Shown here: piece by piece, positions 53,765 through 63,649 of the stretch
Position numbering within the stretch: the stretch's first letter is position 1
How the letters are laid out: every line of letters begins with the position of its first letter
NCBI GenBank assembly: GCA_024682395.1
Contig: JAIKZH010000020.1
Location: forward strand, 62,001-126,000
DNA length: 64,000 bases
Direction: 5' to 3'
Source of the DNA: Bacteroidaceae bacterium
GTDB lineage: Bacteria; Bacteroidota; Bacteroidia; Bacteroidales; Bacteroidaceae
Program-made: the position numbers and the translations under genes
Notes under the pieces: generated by a model
Told to the model about the DNA's origin: nothing
What the model saw: the letters and a program-made list of their open reading frames with translations, nothing else
Database searches by the model: none

Positions 53765-55060
53765 ATGAAAGATATATTTGAAGAAACATTATCTTTGAAG
53801 AAAATTTTGATGCCAGTTGTCGGACTCATTTTTTTTCTGCAACCTTGTCATTCTCAGGATAATTCTGTTGTAGTGTACGATTCAACATATATGGCAGAAA
53901 TTGAATCTTTGATGGTGCAAGCCGAGAAAGAGCAGAAAGTCCGAGATGTGTGGGACGAATTTGAAAAGGGAATGTTAAAACATGAGATGAGTTTTCATCT
54001 TGACGGTGTCGGAGAATTGTTGCGAGGAAGTATAGATTCGTGGCGACGTAAGGGATTTTATCAAAATGAAACCACATGGCCTCAACGTGGAAATAGTTAT
54101 ATCGATTACGGATTAGCTTTTTCTCCGCTTGCAGCTACATGGGGACTCAAAATGCTTGGGGTAGAATCACGAAGTACTACAAAACGTATGATAGCGGCCA
54201 ATTCGTTGGCATTAGGACTTTCGGTAGGTGTAAGTTCTATATGGAAACGTAGTGTAGAGGAACCACGACCTAATAAAAGCGGAATCCATGGAATGCCTTC
54301 ACGTCATAGTGCTGTGGCGTTCTCATGTGCTACTATATTACATCGAGAATATGGTCATGTCAGTCCATTTATCAGTGTTGGAGCCTATTCGGCAGCAACG
54401 ATGACCGAAATTATGCGTTTACATAATAACGACCATTGGGTAAAAGATATATATGTGGGTGCTGGTATAGGAACAGTTGCAACCAACCTTTCGTATTTTT
54501 TAGTTGACAAGATGATGGGTAAGAAAGGTGTGAACAAGCCCAAATTGACAATGGCTGATATGCAACGAGTTCTAAAATATAATATGCAGCCAACATCATT
54601 GAGTTTGGTTTCTGGAATTGAGTCGGGCAGTAATCATGATGGGACAGATTTTTACGGAACAACCATTACTGCAGGTATGGAGTATTCATATTTCTTTGAC
54701 TCACATCTCGCAATTGAGGGAATGGGGCGTTATGCTACAACTCAAGGATATGATGAAAACGAACCCTCAGTAGGTTATAATATAGATATGGCTCATTTCG
54801 ATTTAGGAACAAAATATTCATGGCTACTTGCTCCTGATACTCGTTTTGGCTGTCGCGCTTTTGCTGGAACAAGGTTGCTGTTTACGACAAAACAAGCAGC
54901 AAAAAATGAATGTTGCGCAGAATGTGGTATTGGCGGTTCATTGAACCTTATCAATAAGGAAAAATATGCTGCAGGAGTTAATTTTGACTATGTCCATGCA
55001 TTCTCGTCAAAGATGACCGACAGACTCGTTATAAATGCCGTCTGGCAGATTATTTTATGA
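53765..55060 (+). CDS. PAP2 phosphatase with predicted C-terminal outer-membrane barrel
   Basis: This 431-residue protein (from ATG 53765) has a signal sequence (about 12-31), a PAP2 domain with the three signature motifs KRSVEEPRP (161-169), GMPSRHS (176-182) and R-x5-H-x3-D (218-228), then about 170 residues of alternating strands ending NAVWQIIL with a terminal hydrophobic residue, as in outer-membrane barrels. PAP2 enzymes dephosphorylate lipid phosphates such as undecaprenyl pyrophosphate or lipid A. Few membrane helices are evident, so outer-membrane localisation is plausible. Confidence 0.82.
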   Translation: MKDIFEETLSLKKILMPVVGLIFFLQPCHSQDNSVVVYDSTYMAEIESLMVQAEKEQKVRDVWDEFEKGMLKHEMSFHLDGVGELLRGSIDSWRRKGFYQNETTWPQRGNSYIDYGLAFSPLAATWGLKMLGVESRSTTKRMIAANSLALGLSVGVSSIWKRSVEEPRPNKSGIHGMPSRHSAVAFSCATILHREYGHVSPFISVGAYSAATMTEIMRLHNNDHWVKDIYVGAGIGTVATNLSYFLVDKMMGKKGVNKPKLTMADMQRVLKYNMQPTSLSLVSGIESGSNHDGTDFYGTTITAGMEYSYFFDSHLAIEGMGRYATTQGYDENEPSVGYNIDMAHFDLGTKYSWLLAPDTRFGCRAFAGTRLLFTTKQAAKNECCAECGIGGSLNLINKEKYAAGVNFDYVHAFSSKMTDRLVINAVWQIIL

Positions 55061-55154
55061 TGTGATATGCTCAATAACGAAGTTGACTAAACTGATAGTA
55101 ATAAATTGTTTTTAGAATATAATAATTGACACTCTTTTCTAATTTTAAATTGGT

Positions 55155-56063
55155 ATGTGGTTGTTTTTAGCGTTTATGTCTGCATTCTTTCTCGGTTTCT
55201 ATGATGTGTTCAAAAAACGAGCGTTGAGAGGTAATGCGGTAATTCCTGTACTTCTTCTTAATGTGACTATTTCCAGTTTGATATTTCTTCCGTTCATAAT
55301 TGGTTCGTCAAATGGATTGATTAGTGACGATTCCTTGTTCTATACACATTCGTACGGATGGGACGGACATAAATATATCTTATTGAAATCGTTTATAGTA
55401 CTGACATCATGGATTTTCGGTTATCTTGGAATAAAAAACCTGCCATTGACTATAGTCGGTCCTATCAATGCGACACGTCCAGTTATGGTGTTAATCGGAG
55501 CATTGACACTTATGGGCGAGAGTTTGAATGTGTGGCAGTGGATCGGCGTTTCTATAGCTATTCTGTCGTTTTATCTGATGAGTCGTAGCGGCAAGAAAGA
55601 AGGAGTAGATTTTAAGCATAACAAATGGATTGTTTTTGTGATGCTTGCCAATGTATTTGGAGCCTTGAGTGGGTTATACGACAGATATCTTTTAAGTCCG
55701 GACGGGGTAGGGCTTGATAAAATGGCAGTGCAGTCATGGTTTAATATTTACCAAGTTGGTATGATGCTGTTGGTACTTATATTTCTGTGGTATCCCAATC
55801 GTAAGAAATCAACCCCATATCATTGGTCATGGTGTATTCCTCTGATTTCAATTGCATTGTCGATTGCCGATTTTGTGTATTTTTATGCTTTAAGTCAAGA
55901 AGATGCGATGATTAGTATTGTGAGTATGATTCGTAGAGGTAGTGTTATCGTTTCATTCCTTTTCGGTGCATTGATGTTTAAAGAGAAGAACCTGAAAGCT
56001 AAAGCTTTCGATTTGTTACTTGTTCTTTTGTCAATGTTGTTCTTATTCTTGGGGTCAAAATAG
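55155..56063 (+). CDS. EamA-family (DMT) transporter
   Basis: This 302-residue membrane protein has about ten helices in two EamA-like halves. It opens MWLFLAFMSAFFLGFYDVFKKRAL and contains LPLTIVGPINATRPVMVLIGALTLMGE, typical of drug/metabolite superfamily permeases, and a YDRYLLSP loop between halves. The substrate is unknown. No clear promoter was seen in the 94-nt gap after the PAP2 gene, so read-through is possible. Confidence 0.88.
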   Translation: MWLFLAFMSAFFLGFYDVFKKRALRGNAVIPVLLLNVTISSLIFLPFIIGSSNGLISDDSLFYTHSYGWDGHKYILLKSFIVLTSWIFGYLGIKNLPLTIVGPINATRPVMVLIGALTLMGESLNVWQWIGVSIAILSFYLMSRSGKKEGVDFKHNKWIVFVMLANVFGALSGLYDRYLLSPDGVGLDKMAVQSWFNIYQVGMMLLVLIFLWYPNRKKSTPYHWSWCIPLISIALSIADFVYFYALSQEDAMISIVSMIRRGSVIVSFLFGALMFKEKNLKAKAFDLLLVLLSMLFLFLGSK

Positions 56064-56102
56064 TGTAAAAACCATGTAATTAGGCGAAAAAGAGCTGAAA
56101 AT

Positions 56103-56133
56103 TTTGCTAATACATTAAAATGTTGTAATTTCG
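56103..56133 (+). promoter_or_regulatory. Promoter of mscL
   Basis: TTTG at 56103-56106, a 19-bp spacer and TAATTTCG at 56126-56133, one mismatch from TAnnTTTG. The leader to 56233 is about 95 nt. Confidence 0.55.
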
Positions 56134-56232
56134 CACTGAATTTGCAGGAGTATGTTTTATCATTTCCTGTTTTCATTACATGAATAGTATAAAAGATTGT
56201 TATTAATTAGAATTACATAAAAAATAAAGCAT

Positions 56233-56688
56233 ATGAAAAAATTTTTTGAAGACTTTAAAGAATTTGCTCTTCGTGGCAACGTAATGGATATGGCTGTCGG
56301 TGTTATCATCGGTGGTGCATTTGGTAAGATTGTTACTTCAATCGTAGGTGATTTAATCATGCCTCCGCTCGATTATCTTCTTAGTGGCGCAAACGCAGAC
56401 TCAATGAAATGGGTCTTACGTCCAGGTGTTAAGGAAAAATTAGACGATGCAGGCGAAGTGGTAGTTCCAGCGGTAGAAGAAATTGCAGTAAACTTTGGTG
56501 CATTTATCCAAAACTGTATTGACTTCTTATTCATTGCATTTGTAATTTTCCTTATGATAAAACTTATCACCAAACTTAAGAGTTTGAAGAAGAAGAAGGA
56601 CGATGCAGCAGAAGAAGCAGCAGCTGAACCAAGCAAGGAAGAACAACTCCTTACAGAAATACGTGATTTGTTGAAAGAAAAGAAATAA
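56233..56688 (+). CDS. mscL: Large-conductance mechanosensitive channel
   Basis: MscL opens under hypo-osmotic stress. The 151-residue protein has the N-terminal amphipathic FFEDFKEFALRGNVMDMAVG, the pore-lining helix GVIIGGAFGKIVTSIVGDLIMPP (about 23-45), a periplasmic loop, a second helix (about 95-115) and a charged C-terminal helix (KKKKDD, then EEQLLTEIRDLLKEKK). Length is normal. panC lies 56 nt downstream, with a small hairpin (56710-56730) between. Confidence 0.95.
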   Translation: MKKFFEDFKEFALRGNVMDMAVGVIIGGAFGKIVTSIVGDLIMPPLDYLLSGANADSMKWVLRPGVKEKLDDAGEVVVPAVEEIAVNFGAFIQNCIDFLFIAFVIFLMIKLITKLKSLKKKKDDAAEEAAAEPSKEEQLLTEIRDLLKEKK

Positions 56689-56744
56689 AAATAGTTGATC
56701 TAAGAGTATAAAATTGTTTGCAGCAATTTTGAATATACAAAACA

Positions 56745-57608
56745 ATGAAAATTGTAAATTCAATTCAAAACTTGAAGCAAGAACTCCAAGCTTACCGTGA
56801 TAACGGAAAAACAATCGGCTTAGTGCCAACAATGGGTGCATTGCATTGTGGTCATGCTTCTTTAGTAAGTCGTAGCCTCAATGAAAACGATGTAACAGTT
56901 GTAAGTATATTTGTGAATCCAACACAATTCAATGATAAAAACGATTTAGAGAAATATCCTCGCACATTGGAGAAGGATTGCGAATTGTTGAAATCATTAG
57001 TTAGTGAGAATTCTGTACTTATAATATTTGCACCCTCAGTGGAAGAAGTTTATCCAGAACCAGATACTCGTTCTTTCAGCTATCCTCCAACCGATGAGGT
57101 TATGGAAGGTAGTTTCCGACCAGGTCATTTCAATGGTGTGTGTCAGATAGTTAGCAAGTTGTTTATGTATGTTGAGCCAACACGTGCATATTTTGGCGAA
57201 AAAGATTTTCAACAGATAGCTGTGATACGCAGAATGGTTGAGGATCAGAAATTCAATTTGCAGATCTGTGCATGTCCGATTATACGTGAAGACGATGGAT
57301 TGGCTCTTTCAAGTAGAAATGCTTTGCTAAGCGCAGAAGAACGTAAATTGGCTGTGAATATTTCAAAAAATCTTTTTGCGAGTGTTGAATATGCAAAGAC
57401 TCACACATTGTCAGAAACCCGCGAATGGGTTGTAAGACAAATTAATGCAGTCGATGGATTAGAAGTCCAGTATTATGAAATTGTGGATGGAAAATCATTG
57501 CGTAGTCTTGATTCATGGGATGAAAGCAATTATATAGTAGGCTGCATCACTGTATTTTGTGGAGCAATTCCAGTTAGACTTATAGATAATATAAAGTATA
57601 AAGAATAA
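56745..57608 (+). CDS. panC: Pantothenate synthetase
   Basis: PanC joins pantoate and beta-alanine using ATP. The 287-residue enzyme has the nucleotidyltransferase HxGH motif in [13 protein letters not shown] (about 29-41), [12 protein letters not shown] (about 54-65), YFGEKDFQQ (about 149-157) and the KMSKS-like DGLALSSRN (about 183-191). Its stop shares one base with the panD start, which couples the two consecutive pantothenate genes. Confidence 0.96.
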   Translation: MKIVNSIQNLKQELQAYRDNGKTIGLVPTMGALHCGHASLVSRSLNENDVTVVSIFVNPTQFNDKNDLEKYPRTLEKDCELLKSLVSENSVLIIFAPSVEEVYPEPDTRSFSYPPTDEVMEGSFRPGHFNGVCQIVSKLFMYVEPTRAYFGEKDFQQIAVIRRMVEDQKFNLQICACPIIREDDGLALSSRNALLSAEERKLAVNISKNLFASVEYAKTHTLSETREWVVRQINAVDGLEVQYYEIVDGKSLRSLDSWDESNYIVGCITVFCGAIPVRLIDNIKYKE

Positions 57609-57952
57609 TGCAAATAGAAGTATTAAAGTCTAAAATACATTGTGCACATGTAACAGAAGCAAACCTAAATTATATGGGCAGCATAACCATTGATGAAGAT
57701 TTGATGGATGCTGCTAATTTGATTGCAGGGGAAAAAGTGCAGATTGTTGACAATAATAATGGTGAGCGATTCGAAACATATGTGATAAAGGGTGAACGTG
57801 GCTCTGGTTGCGTTTGTCTTAATGGTGCAGCAGCACGTAAGGTACAGGTCGGTGATGTCTGTATTATTATATCATATGCACTAATGGACTTTGAAGAAGC
57901 AAAAATGTTTATACCATCAGTGGTTTTTCCAGACGCAAATAATCGCTTATAA
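57608..57952 (+). CDS. panD: Aspartate 1-decarboxylase proenzyme
   Basis: PanD makes beta-alanine for PanC. The 114-residue proenzyme has the self-cleavage site Gly24-Ser25 in [16 protein letters not shown]; cleavage leaves the catalytic pyruvoyl group on Ser25. The conserved [17 protein letters not shown] and [13 protein letters not shown] regions follow. It shares one nucleotide with the panC stop. Confidence 0.96.
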   Translation: MQIEVLKSKIHCAHVTEANLNYMGSITIDEDLMDAANLIAGEKVQIVDNNNGERFETYVIKGERGSGCVCLNGAAARKVQVGDVCIIISYALMDFEEAKMFIPSVVFPDANNRL

Positions 57953-58067
57953 TTAAATCATTTGTTTTTACGATGTTTGATAAACACTCGAGTTGCTTAG
58001 TGGTCTATGCAAAAGAGTGGTTATTTGATAAAAAGTAAAGCGTTTTGGTGAATTTATATTAAAAAGA

Positions 58068-58098
58068 TTGGTATATTCGGTGGAATGTAGTAATTTTG
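58068..58098 (+). promoter_or_regulatory. Promoter of the ilv operon
   Basis: TTG at 58068-58070, a 20-bp spacer and TAATTTTG at 58091-58098. The leader to ilvD is about 110 nt and contains only a weak 5-bp hairpin (58124-58145); no branched-chain-rich leader peptide was seen. Confidence 0.65.
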
Positions 58099-58214
58099 CT
58101 TACTTTTCATCGTGTTATTTCATGGTAGGCTTCAACAAATCTACCTTATATGTTAATGTCACGTATTTAAAAACAAGTTATAATCATTAGCGATACAAAT
58201 ATTATACATAATAT

Positions 58215-60017
58215 ATGAAGCATCAGTTACGTAGTGCAGTTTGCACTGAGGGAAGAAGAATGGCTGGAGCACGTGCTCTATGGGTAGCCAACGGAATGAA
58301 ACGCGAACAATTTGGTAAACCAATTATTGCAATAGTCAATTCGTTTACACAGTTTGTGCCAGGACACACACATCTACACGAAGCTGGTCAAATAGTTAAG
58401 GCAGAAATAGAAAGTCTTGGATGTTATGCGGCAGAATTCAATACCATTGCTATTGATGATGGTATTGCAATGGGTCATGACGGAATGCTTTATTCTCTAC
58501 CTTCAAGAGATATCATTGCTGACTCTGTGGAATACATGGTAAATGCTCACAAGGCTGATGCAATGATTTGTATTAGTAACTGTGATAAGATTACTCCAGG
58601 TATGTTGATGGCAAGTATGCGCCTAAATATCCCTACAGTATTCGTCTCTGGTGGCCCTATGGAGGCTGGTAAATATAAGGGTGAAAATCTCGACCTTATT
58701 GCAGCCATGATAAAAGGTGCAGATCCAACAGTTGGAGATGAAGAATTGGCAGAAGTTGAGAATCGTGCATGCCCAGGATGCGGTTGTTGCTCTGGTATGT
58801 TCACAGCCAATTCTATGAATAATCTTACAGAGGCAATCGGACTTAGTCTTCCAGGTAACGGAACAATATTGGCAACCCACGTAAACCGTGTTGAATTGAT
58901 GAAGGCTGCTGCTCGTCAGATTGTAAAGAATGCTTTTGCATATTATGAAGATGGTGATGAAAGTGTATTACCACGTAGCATTGCAACACGTCAGGCTTTC
59001 CTTAATGCCATGACTCTTGATATTGCAATGGGTGCATCAACAAATACCGTTCTTCACTTATTGGCTGTTGCTCAGGAAGCAGAAGTTGATTTTACAATGT
59101 CAGATATCGATTCATTGTCACGTAAGACACCTTTCTTATGTAAACTTGCTCCTAATTCTCAGAAATATAGCGTTCAAGAATGTGGTCGTGCAGGAGGTAT
59201 GTTGAATCTCTTGGGTGAATTGGCAAAAGGTGGACTTATTGATACATCAGTTAAACGTGTAAATGGTGCCACTTTAGCTGAGGATATTGAAAAATACAGC
59301 ATTTTAAAGACAAATGTAGATCCTGAAGCTAAACGTATTTATTCATCTGCACCAGCAGGCGTGTTCTGCAATAAATTAGGTGCTCAGAATACAAATTATG
59401 AAACATTGGATACCGACCGTGAAAACGGATGTATTCGCGATATAGAACATGCATATACCAAAGATGGTGGTATGGCAATTCTTTTTGGTAATATCGCTCT
59501 CGATGGTTGTGTAGTTAAAACAGCCGGTGTGGATGAGAGTATTTGGAAATTCTCAGGTCCTGCAGTGGTCTTTGACTCACAAGAAGATGCATGTGAAGGA
59601 ATCCTTGGTGGCAAGGTTAAATCAGGTGATGTAGTTGTAATCACTCATGAAGGTCCAAAAGGAGGTCCTGGTATGCAGGAAATGCTTTATCCTACATCAT
59701 ACATAAAATCAATGCATTTAGGTAAAGAATGTGCACTGATAACAGACGGCCGTTTCTCTGGAGGAACAAGTGGCTTGAGTATCGGTCATATCAGTCCTGA
59801 AGCAGCAAACGGCGGTAATATCGGTAAGATCGTTGATGGTGACATTATCGAGATAGATATACCAAACCGTTCAATTAACGTAAAACTTAGTGATGAAGAA
59901 CTTGCAGCACGTCCAATGCAACCATTGAAACGTCAAAGAGTTGTAAGCAAATCACTTCGTGCATATGCTCAGAGTGTAAGTAGTGCTGATAAGGGTGGTG
60001 TTAGAATCATAGATTGA
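58215..60017 (+). CDS. ilvD: Dihydroxy-acid dehydratase
   Basis: IlvD dehydrates dihydroxy acids to the 2-keto precursors of valine and isoleucine. The 600-residue enzyme has the Fe-S ligands in [10 protein letters not shown] (about 121-130) and [17 protein letters not shown] (about 188-204), [12 protein letters not shown], and a C-terminal [20 protein letters not shown]. It is of normal length and leads the ilvD-B-N-C operon. Confidence 0.97.
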   Translation: MKHQLRSAVCTEGRRMAGARALWVANGMKREQFGKPIIAIVNSFTQFVPGHTHLHEAGQIVKAEIESLGCYAAEFNTIAIDDGIAMGHDGMLYSLPSRDIIADSVEYMVNAHKADAMICISNCDKITPGMLMASMRLNIPTVFVSGGPMEAGKYKGENLDLIAAMIKGADPTVGDEELAEVENRACPGCGCCSGMFTANSMNNLTEAIGLSLPGNGTILATHVNRVELMKAAARQIVKNAFAYYEDGDESVLPRSIATRQAFLNAMTLDIAMGASTNTVLHLLAVAQEAEVDFTMSDIDSLSRKTPFLCKLAPNSQKYSVQECGRAGGMLNLLGELAKGGLIDTSVKRVNGATLAEDIEKYSILKTNVDPEAKRIYSSAPAGVFCNKLGAQNTNYETLDTDRENGCIRDIEHAYTKDGGMAILFGNIALDGCVVKTAGVDESIWKFSGPAVVFDSQEDACEGILGGKVKSGDVVVITHEGPKGGPGMQEMLYPTSYIKSMHLGKECALITDGRFSGGTSGLSIGHISPEAANGGNIGKIVDGDIIEIDIPNRSINVKLSDEELAARPMQPLKRQRVVSKSLRAYAQSVSSADKGGVRIID

Positions 60018-60076
60018 TTTTTTGTCAGTAAGTAAGAAAAAAGAATATTCATAATTTATAGAAATACTATAAAAAG

Positions 60077-61789
60077 ATGGCAGAAAATATAACAGGTGCA
60101 GAAGCTTTGATGCGTTCACTTGAACATGAAGGTGTAAAAACCCTTTTTGGATATCCAGGTGGAAGCATAATGCCTGTATATGATGCATTATTTGATCATA
60201 AACAAACTCTTAATCATATATTGGTTCGCCATGAGCAAGGTGCTGTACATGCAGCACAAGGTTATGCTCGTGTTTCAGGCGAAGTAGGATGTGTGCTTGT
60301 AACAAGTGGACCAGGTGCCACAAATACAATTACAGGTATCGCTGATGCTATGATTGATAGTACTCCTTTGGTTGTAATATGTGGTCAGGTAGGTACTTCT
60401 TTGTTGGGAACAGATGCTTTTCAGGAGGTCGATTTGGTGAATGTAACCAGCCCTATCACAAAATGGAGTTACCAGATACGTCGTCCTGAGGATGTAGCTT
60501 GGGCTGTCAGCCGTGCTTTCTTCATTGCAAAAAGCGGTCGTCCAGGTCCAGTTGTGTTAGACTTCGCAAAGAATGCTCAGGTGGCAAAGGTTGATTATAA
60601 AACAGAGAATGTAGATTTCATCCGTAGTTATACTCCAGATCCACATCCAACAGAGGAAGCTATCTGTCAGGCTGTAAAACTGATAAATAGTGCAAAACGT
60701 CCTTTTGTGCTTGTTGGTCAAGGTGTTGAACTTGGTAATGCAGGCAATGAACTTCTACAATTCATAGAAAAGATAAATGCTCCTGCAGGTTGCACATTCT
60801 TAGGAATGTCAGCTCTTTCTTCTGATCATCCTCTCAATAAAGGACGATTGGGAATGCATGGAAATTTAGGCCCTAATGTAATGACAAACAAGTGTGATGT
60901 GCTTATCGCTGTGGGTATGCGATTTGATGACCGTGTGACAGGAAACCTTCAAAAATATGCACGTCAGGCAAAGATTATACATTTGGATATCGATCCATCT
61001 GAATTTAACAAGAATGTTAAAGTTGATGTAGCTGTACTTGGTGATTGTAAAAAGACATTGAAACTCATTACAGAACAAGTTTCACCTGCTAACCATGCAG
61101 ATTGGATTGCCGGATTCGAACAGTATGAGAAGAAAGAGTTCGATTCTGTAATAGATAACGCAATTAATCCAAAAGAAGGACCATTGCGTATGGGCGAGAT
61201 CGTTCGCAAGGTTAGTGAAGCTACAAAGAACTCTGCAATAATGGTAACCGATGTAGGTCAGAACCAGATGTTTGCTTGCAGATACTTTAAATTCACAAAA
61301 CCAAGAAGTGTAGTAACTTCAGGCGGATGTGGAACCATGGGATTTGGTCTGCCTGCAGCTATGGGAGCAGCATTCGGAGCATCCGACCGAACAGTTTGTC
61401 TGTTTGTGGGTGATGGCGGATTCCAGATGACTATCCAAGAACTTGGTACTATCATGGAACATAGAATTCCAGTGAAGATAGTGTTGATGAATAATAATTA
61501 TCTTGGTAATGTACGTCAATGGCAAGAAATGTTCTTCAATCACAGATATAGTTTTACTCCAATGGTAAATCCTGACTATGAGTTGATTGCAAAAGGATAC
61601 GATATTCCTTGTCAGACAGTTACTAAGAGAGAAGATATAGATGCAGCTATCAATAAGATGCTTACCACTGATGGCCCATATCTACTTCAATGTGCTGTTA
61701 TGGAAGAAGACAATGTATTCCCAATGACCCCTCCTGGAGCAAATATTGATGAGATGCTTTTAGAATTTAATAACGATAAAGGTTGTTAG
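60077..61789 (+). CDS. ilvB: Acetolactate synthase large subunit
   Basis: IlvB is the thiamine-diphosphate catalytic subunit that condenses pyruvate with pyruvate or 2-ketobutyrate. The 570-residue protein has the catalytic Glu in HEQGAVHAAQGYAR (about 52-65), an SGPGATN loop, FDDRVTGN, and the ThDP/Mg motif from GDGGF to NNNYLGNVRQWQ. The regulatory subunit gene follows directly. Confidence 0.97.
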   Translation: MAENITGAEALMRSLEHEGVKTLFGYPGGSIMPVYDALFDHKQTLNHILVRHEQGAVHAAQGYARVSGEVGCVLVTSGPGATNTITGIADAMIDSTPLVVICGQVGTSLLGTDAFQEVDLVNVTSPITKWSYQIRRPEDVAWAVSRAFFIAKSGRPGPVVLDFAKNAQVAKVDYKTENVDFIRSYTPDPHPTEEAICQAVKLINSAKRPFVLVGQGVELGNAGNELLQFIEKINAPAGCTFLGMSALSSDHPLNKGRLGMHGNLGPNVMTNKCDVLIAVGMRFDDRVTGNLQKYARQAKIIHLDIDPSEFNKNVKVDVAVLGDCKKTLKLITEQVSPANHADWIAGFEQYEKKEFDSVIDNAINPKEGPLRMGEIVRKVSEATKNSAIMVTDVGQNQMFACRYFKFTKPRSVVTSGGCGTMGFGLPAAMGAAFGASDRTVCLFVGDGGFQMTIQELGTIMEHRIPVKIVLMNNNYLGNVRQWQEMFFNHRYSFTPMVNPDYELIAKGYDIPCQTVTKREDIDAAINKMLTTDGPYLLQCAVMEEDNVFPMTPPGANIDEMLLEFNNDKGC

Positions 61790-61791
61790 TC

Positions 61792-62400
61792 ATGATAAAT
61801 AGTGATTGTGATAAATGCGGAAGATGTAATAATAAGAGTGAAAAGGATGTCTCAACATGTGGAAGCCTTTTCACCATACAGGTGTATTCTGAAAACACTC
61901 CAGGACTTCTTTCTCAGATTTCTGCAGTATTTACTCGCCGTCAGGTTAATATAGAAACTCTTAATGTATGTGCATCTTCAACTCCTGGTGTTCATAAATA
62001 CACAATAACATGTGTATGCACCGAGGAAATGGCAAAGATGCTTACAAAACAGATGGAGAAACGAATAGATGTGCTTCAAGCAACATATTATACTGACGAC
62101 CAGTTGTTTATCCTCGAGGCTGCTCTTCTTAAGATTTCAACTCCTGTTTTGTTGGAAAATCCTGAGATATCAAAGATTGCCCGAATACATGGAGGTAGTT
62201 TCGTTGAGGTGAATCCTGTGTATGCAACCTTAGAGAAGACAGGTCGTACTGAGGACGTCTTGTCTCTATATAATAAATTGAATGACTTAGGTGCGGTTCT
62301 GCAGTTTGTTAGAACAGGTAGAATCTGTATTACTAAGGGTACGGAAGAGAAATTGGACAATTATCTTGCCAAACGTGAATCAGAAAGAATAAATAAATAA
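61792..62400 (+). CDS. ilvN: Acetolactate synthase small (regulatory) subunit with Cys-rich N-terminal extension
   Basis: IlvN regulates acetolactate synthase by valine feedback. The ACT domain begins near residue 26 (LFTIQVYSENTPGLLSQISAVF), followed by RRQVNIETLNV, and a C-terminal IlvN-specific domain. The first 25 residues are unusual: Cys6, Cys9, Cys12 and Cys23 (CDKCGRC, then STC) form a CxxCxxC cluster. ATG 61792 is 2 nt after the ilvB stop; a TTG at 61783 is in frame but less likely. Confidence 0.93.
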   Translation: MINSDCDKCGRCNNKSEKDVSTCGSLFTIQVYSENTPGLLSQISAVFTRRQVNIETLNVCASSTPGVHKYTITCVCTEEMAKMLTKQMEKRIDVLQATYYTDDQLFILEAALLKISTPVLLENPEISKIARIHGGSFVEVNPVYATLEKTGRTEDVLSLYNKLNDLGAVLQFVRTGRICITKGTEEKLDNYLAKRESERINK

Positions 62401-62428
62401 TAATATTAAGTTTTTTAAATAAAACATT

Positions 62429-63472
62429 ATGGCAAAAATGAATTTTGGCGGTGTCATTGAAGAAGTTATGACACGCGAAGAGTTTCCTTTAGAGAAAGCT
62501 CGTGAAGTATTGAAAGATGAAACAATCGCAGTTATTGGCTATGGAGTTCAAGGTCCTGGTCAGGCATGTAACCTTCGCGATAATGGTTTCAATGTAATCG
62601 TTGGTCAACGTCAAGGTAAGACATACGAAAAGGCTAAGGCTGACGGTTGGGTTCCAGGTGAGACTCTCTTCTCTATTGAAGAAGCTGCAGAGAAAGGTAC
62701 AATCGTTATGTGTCTTCTTTCTGATGCTGCAGTTATTTCTGTATGGCCAACTTTGAAGAAATATCTTACTCCAGGTAAGGCATTGTATTTCTCACATGGT
62801 TTTGCAATTACATGGAACGATCGCACAGGATGTGTTCCTGCTAAGGATATTGACGTAATCATGGTTGCACCAAAGGGTTCTGGTACATCTCTCCGTACTA
62901 TGTTCCTTGAAGGTCGTGGTTTGAACTCATCATATGCTGTTTATCAGGATGCTACAGGTAAGGCTCTTCAGCGTACACTTGCTCTCGGTATCGGTATTGG
63001 TTCAGGATATATGTTTGAAACAACATTCATCCGTGAAGCAACATCTGACTTAACAGGTGAACGTGGTTCATTGATGGGTGCTATTCAGGGATTGCTTCTT
63101 GCTCAATACGAAGTACTCCGTGAGAATGGTCACACTCCATCTGAAGCATTCAACGAAACAGTAGAAGAACTTACTCAGTCACTTATGCCTCTCTTTGCTG
63201 CAAAAGGTATGGACTGGATGTATGCTAACTGTTCAACAACAGCTCAGCGTGGTGCTCTTGACTGGATGGGCCCATTCCATGATGCAATCAAGCCAGTTGT
63301 AGAAAAATTGTATGCAAGTGTTAAGTCTGGAAACGAAGCTCAAATCAGCATCGACTCTAACAGCCAACCAGATTATCGTGTTAAACTTGAGGCAGAACTC
63401 AAGGCTCTTCACGATAGCGAAATGTGGCGTACAGCTGAAGTAGTTCGTAAACTTCGTCCTGAAAATAACTAA
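62429..63472 (+). CDS. ilvC: Ketol-acid reductoisomerase
   Basis: IlvC isomerises and reduces acetolactate with NAD(P)H. The 347-residue protein has the Rossmann motif GYGVQGPGQA (about 37-46), cofactor-selecting VGQRQGKT, the APKGSGTSLR region, and metal/substrate-binding ETTFIREATSDLTGERGSL-type segment (about 193-211). It is the last gene of the operon and is followed 22 nt later by a strong terminator. Confidence 0.97.
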   Translation: MAKMNFGGVIEEVMTREEFPLEKAREVLKDETIAVIGYGVQGPGQACNLRDNGFNVIVGQRQGKTYEKAKADGWVPGETLFSIEEAAEKGTIVMCLLSDAAVISVWPTLKKYLTPGKALYFSHGFAITWNDRTGCVPAKDIDVIMVAPKGSGTSLRTMFLEGRGLNSSYAVYQDATGKALQRTLALGIGIGSGYMFETTFIREATSDLTGERGSLMGAIQGLLLAQYEVLRENGHTPSEAFNETVEELTQSLMPLFAAKGMDWMYANCSTTAQRGALDWMGPFHDAIKPVVEKLYASVKSGNEAQISIDSNSQPDYRVKLEAELKALHDSEMWRTAEVVRKLRPENN

Positions 63473-63494
63473 TTGTATTTACATACATATATTG

Positions 63495-63528
63495 ACGATG
63501 AGGATATGTCTTAACATGTCCTCATCGT
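63495..63528 (+). terminator. Terminator of the ilv operon
   Basis: ACGATGAGGATATGT pairs with ACATGTCCTCATCGT (one G-U) around a 4-nt loop and is followed by TGTTTTTA. Confidence 0.9.
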
Positions 63529-63619
63529 TGTTTTTATGCGATGATTGTAAACTCTATATTGCAAAACCTTTATGTTTCTTTCTAATAAGAAGTTATAAGT
63601 TAATATTTTTTAGAAAAAT

Positions 63620-63649
63620 TTTGCACATATATATATATATATATCTTTG
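63620..63649 (+). promoter_or_regulatory. Promoter with an (AT)9 repeat in its spacer
   Basis: TTTG at 63620-63623 and TATCTTTG at 63642-63649 are separated by 18 bp, of which most is an uninterrupted AT repeat. The repeat runs into the -7 element. One extra AT unit would give the 20-bp spacing seen in the best promoters of this window. Confidence 0.65.
63627..63644. repeat. (AT)9 dinucleotide repeat
   Basis: Nine uninterrupted AT units lie inside the promoter spacer and first bases of the -7 box. It is the longest dinucleotide repeat noticed in the window. Confidence 0.95.

Noticed and set aside
58124-58145. Small hairpin in the ilv leader (GGTAG/CTACC)
   Set aside because: Only 5 bp with a 12-nt loop and no T tract, so too weak to be called a terminator or riboswitch.
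58122-58190. 22-codon frame in the ilv leader, possible attenuator peptide
   Set aside because: It has three Val, two Leu and no Ile, is not enriched in consecutive branched-chain codons, and no terminator hairpin with a T tract follows it.
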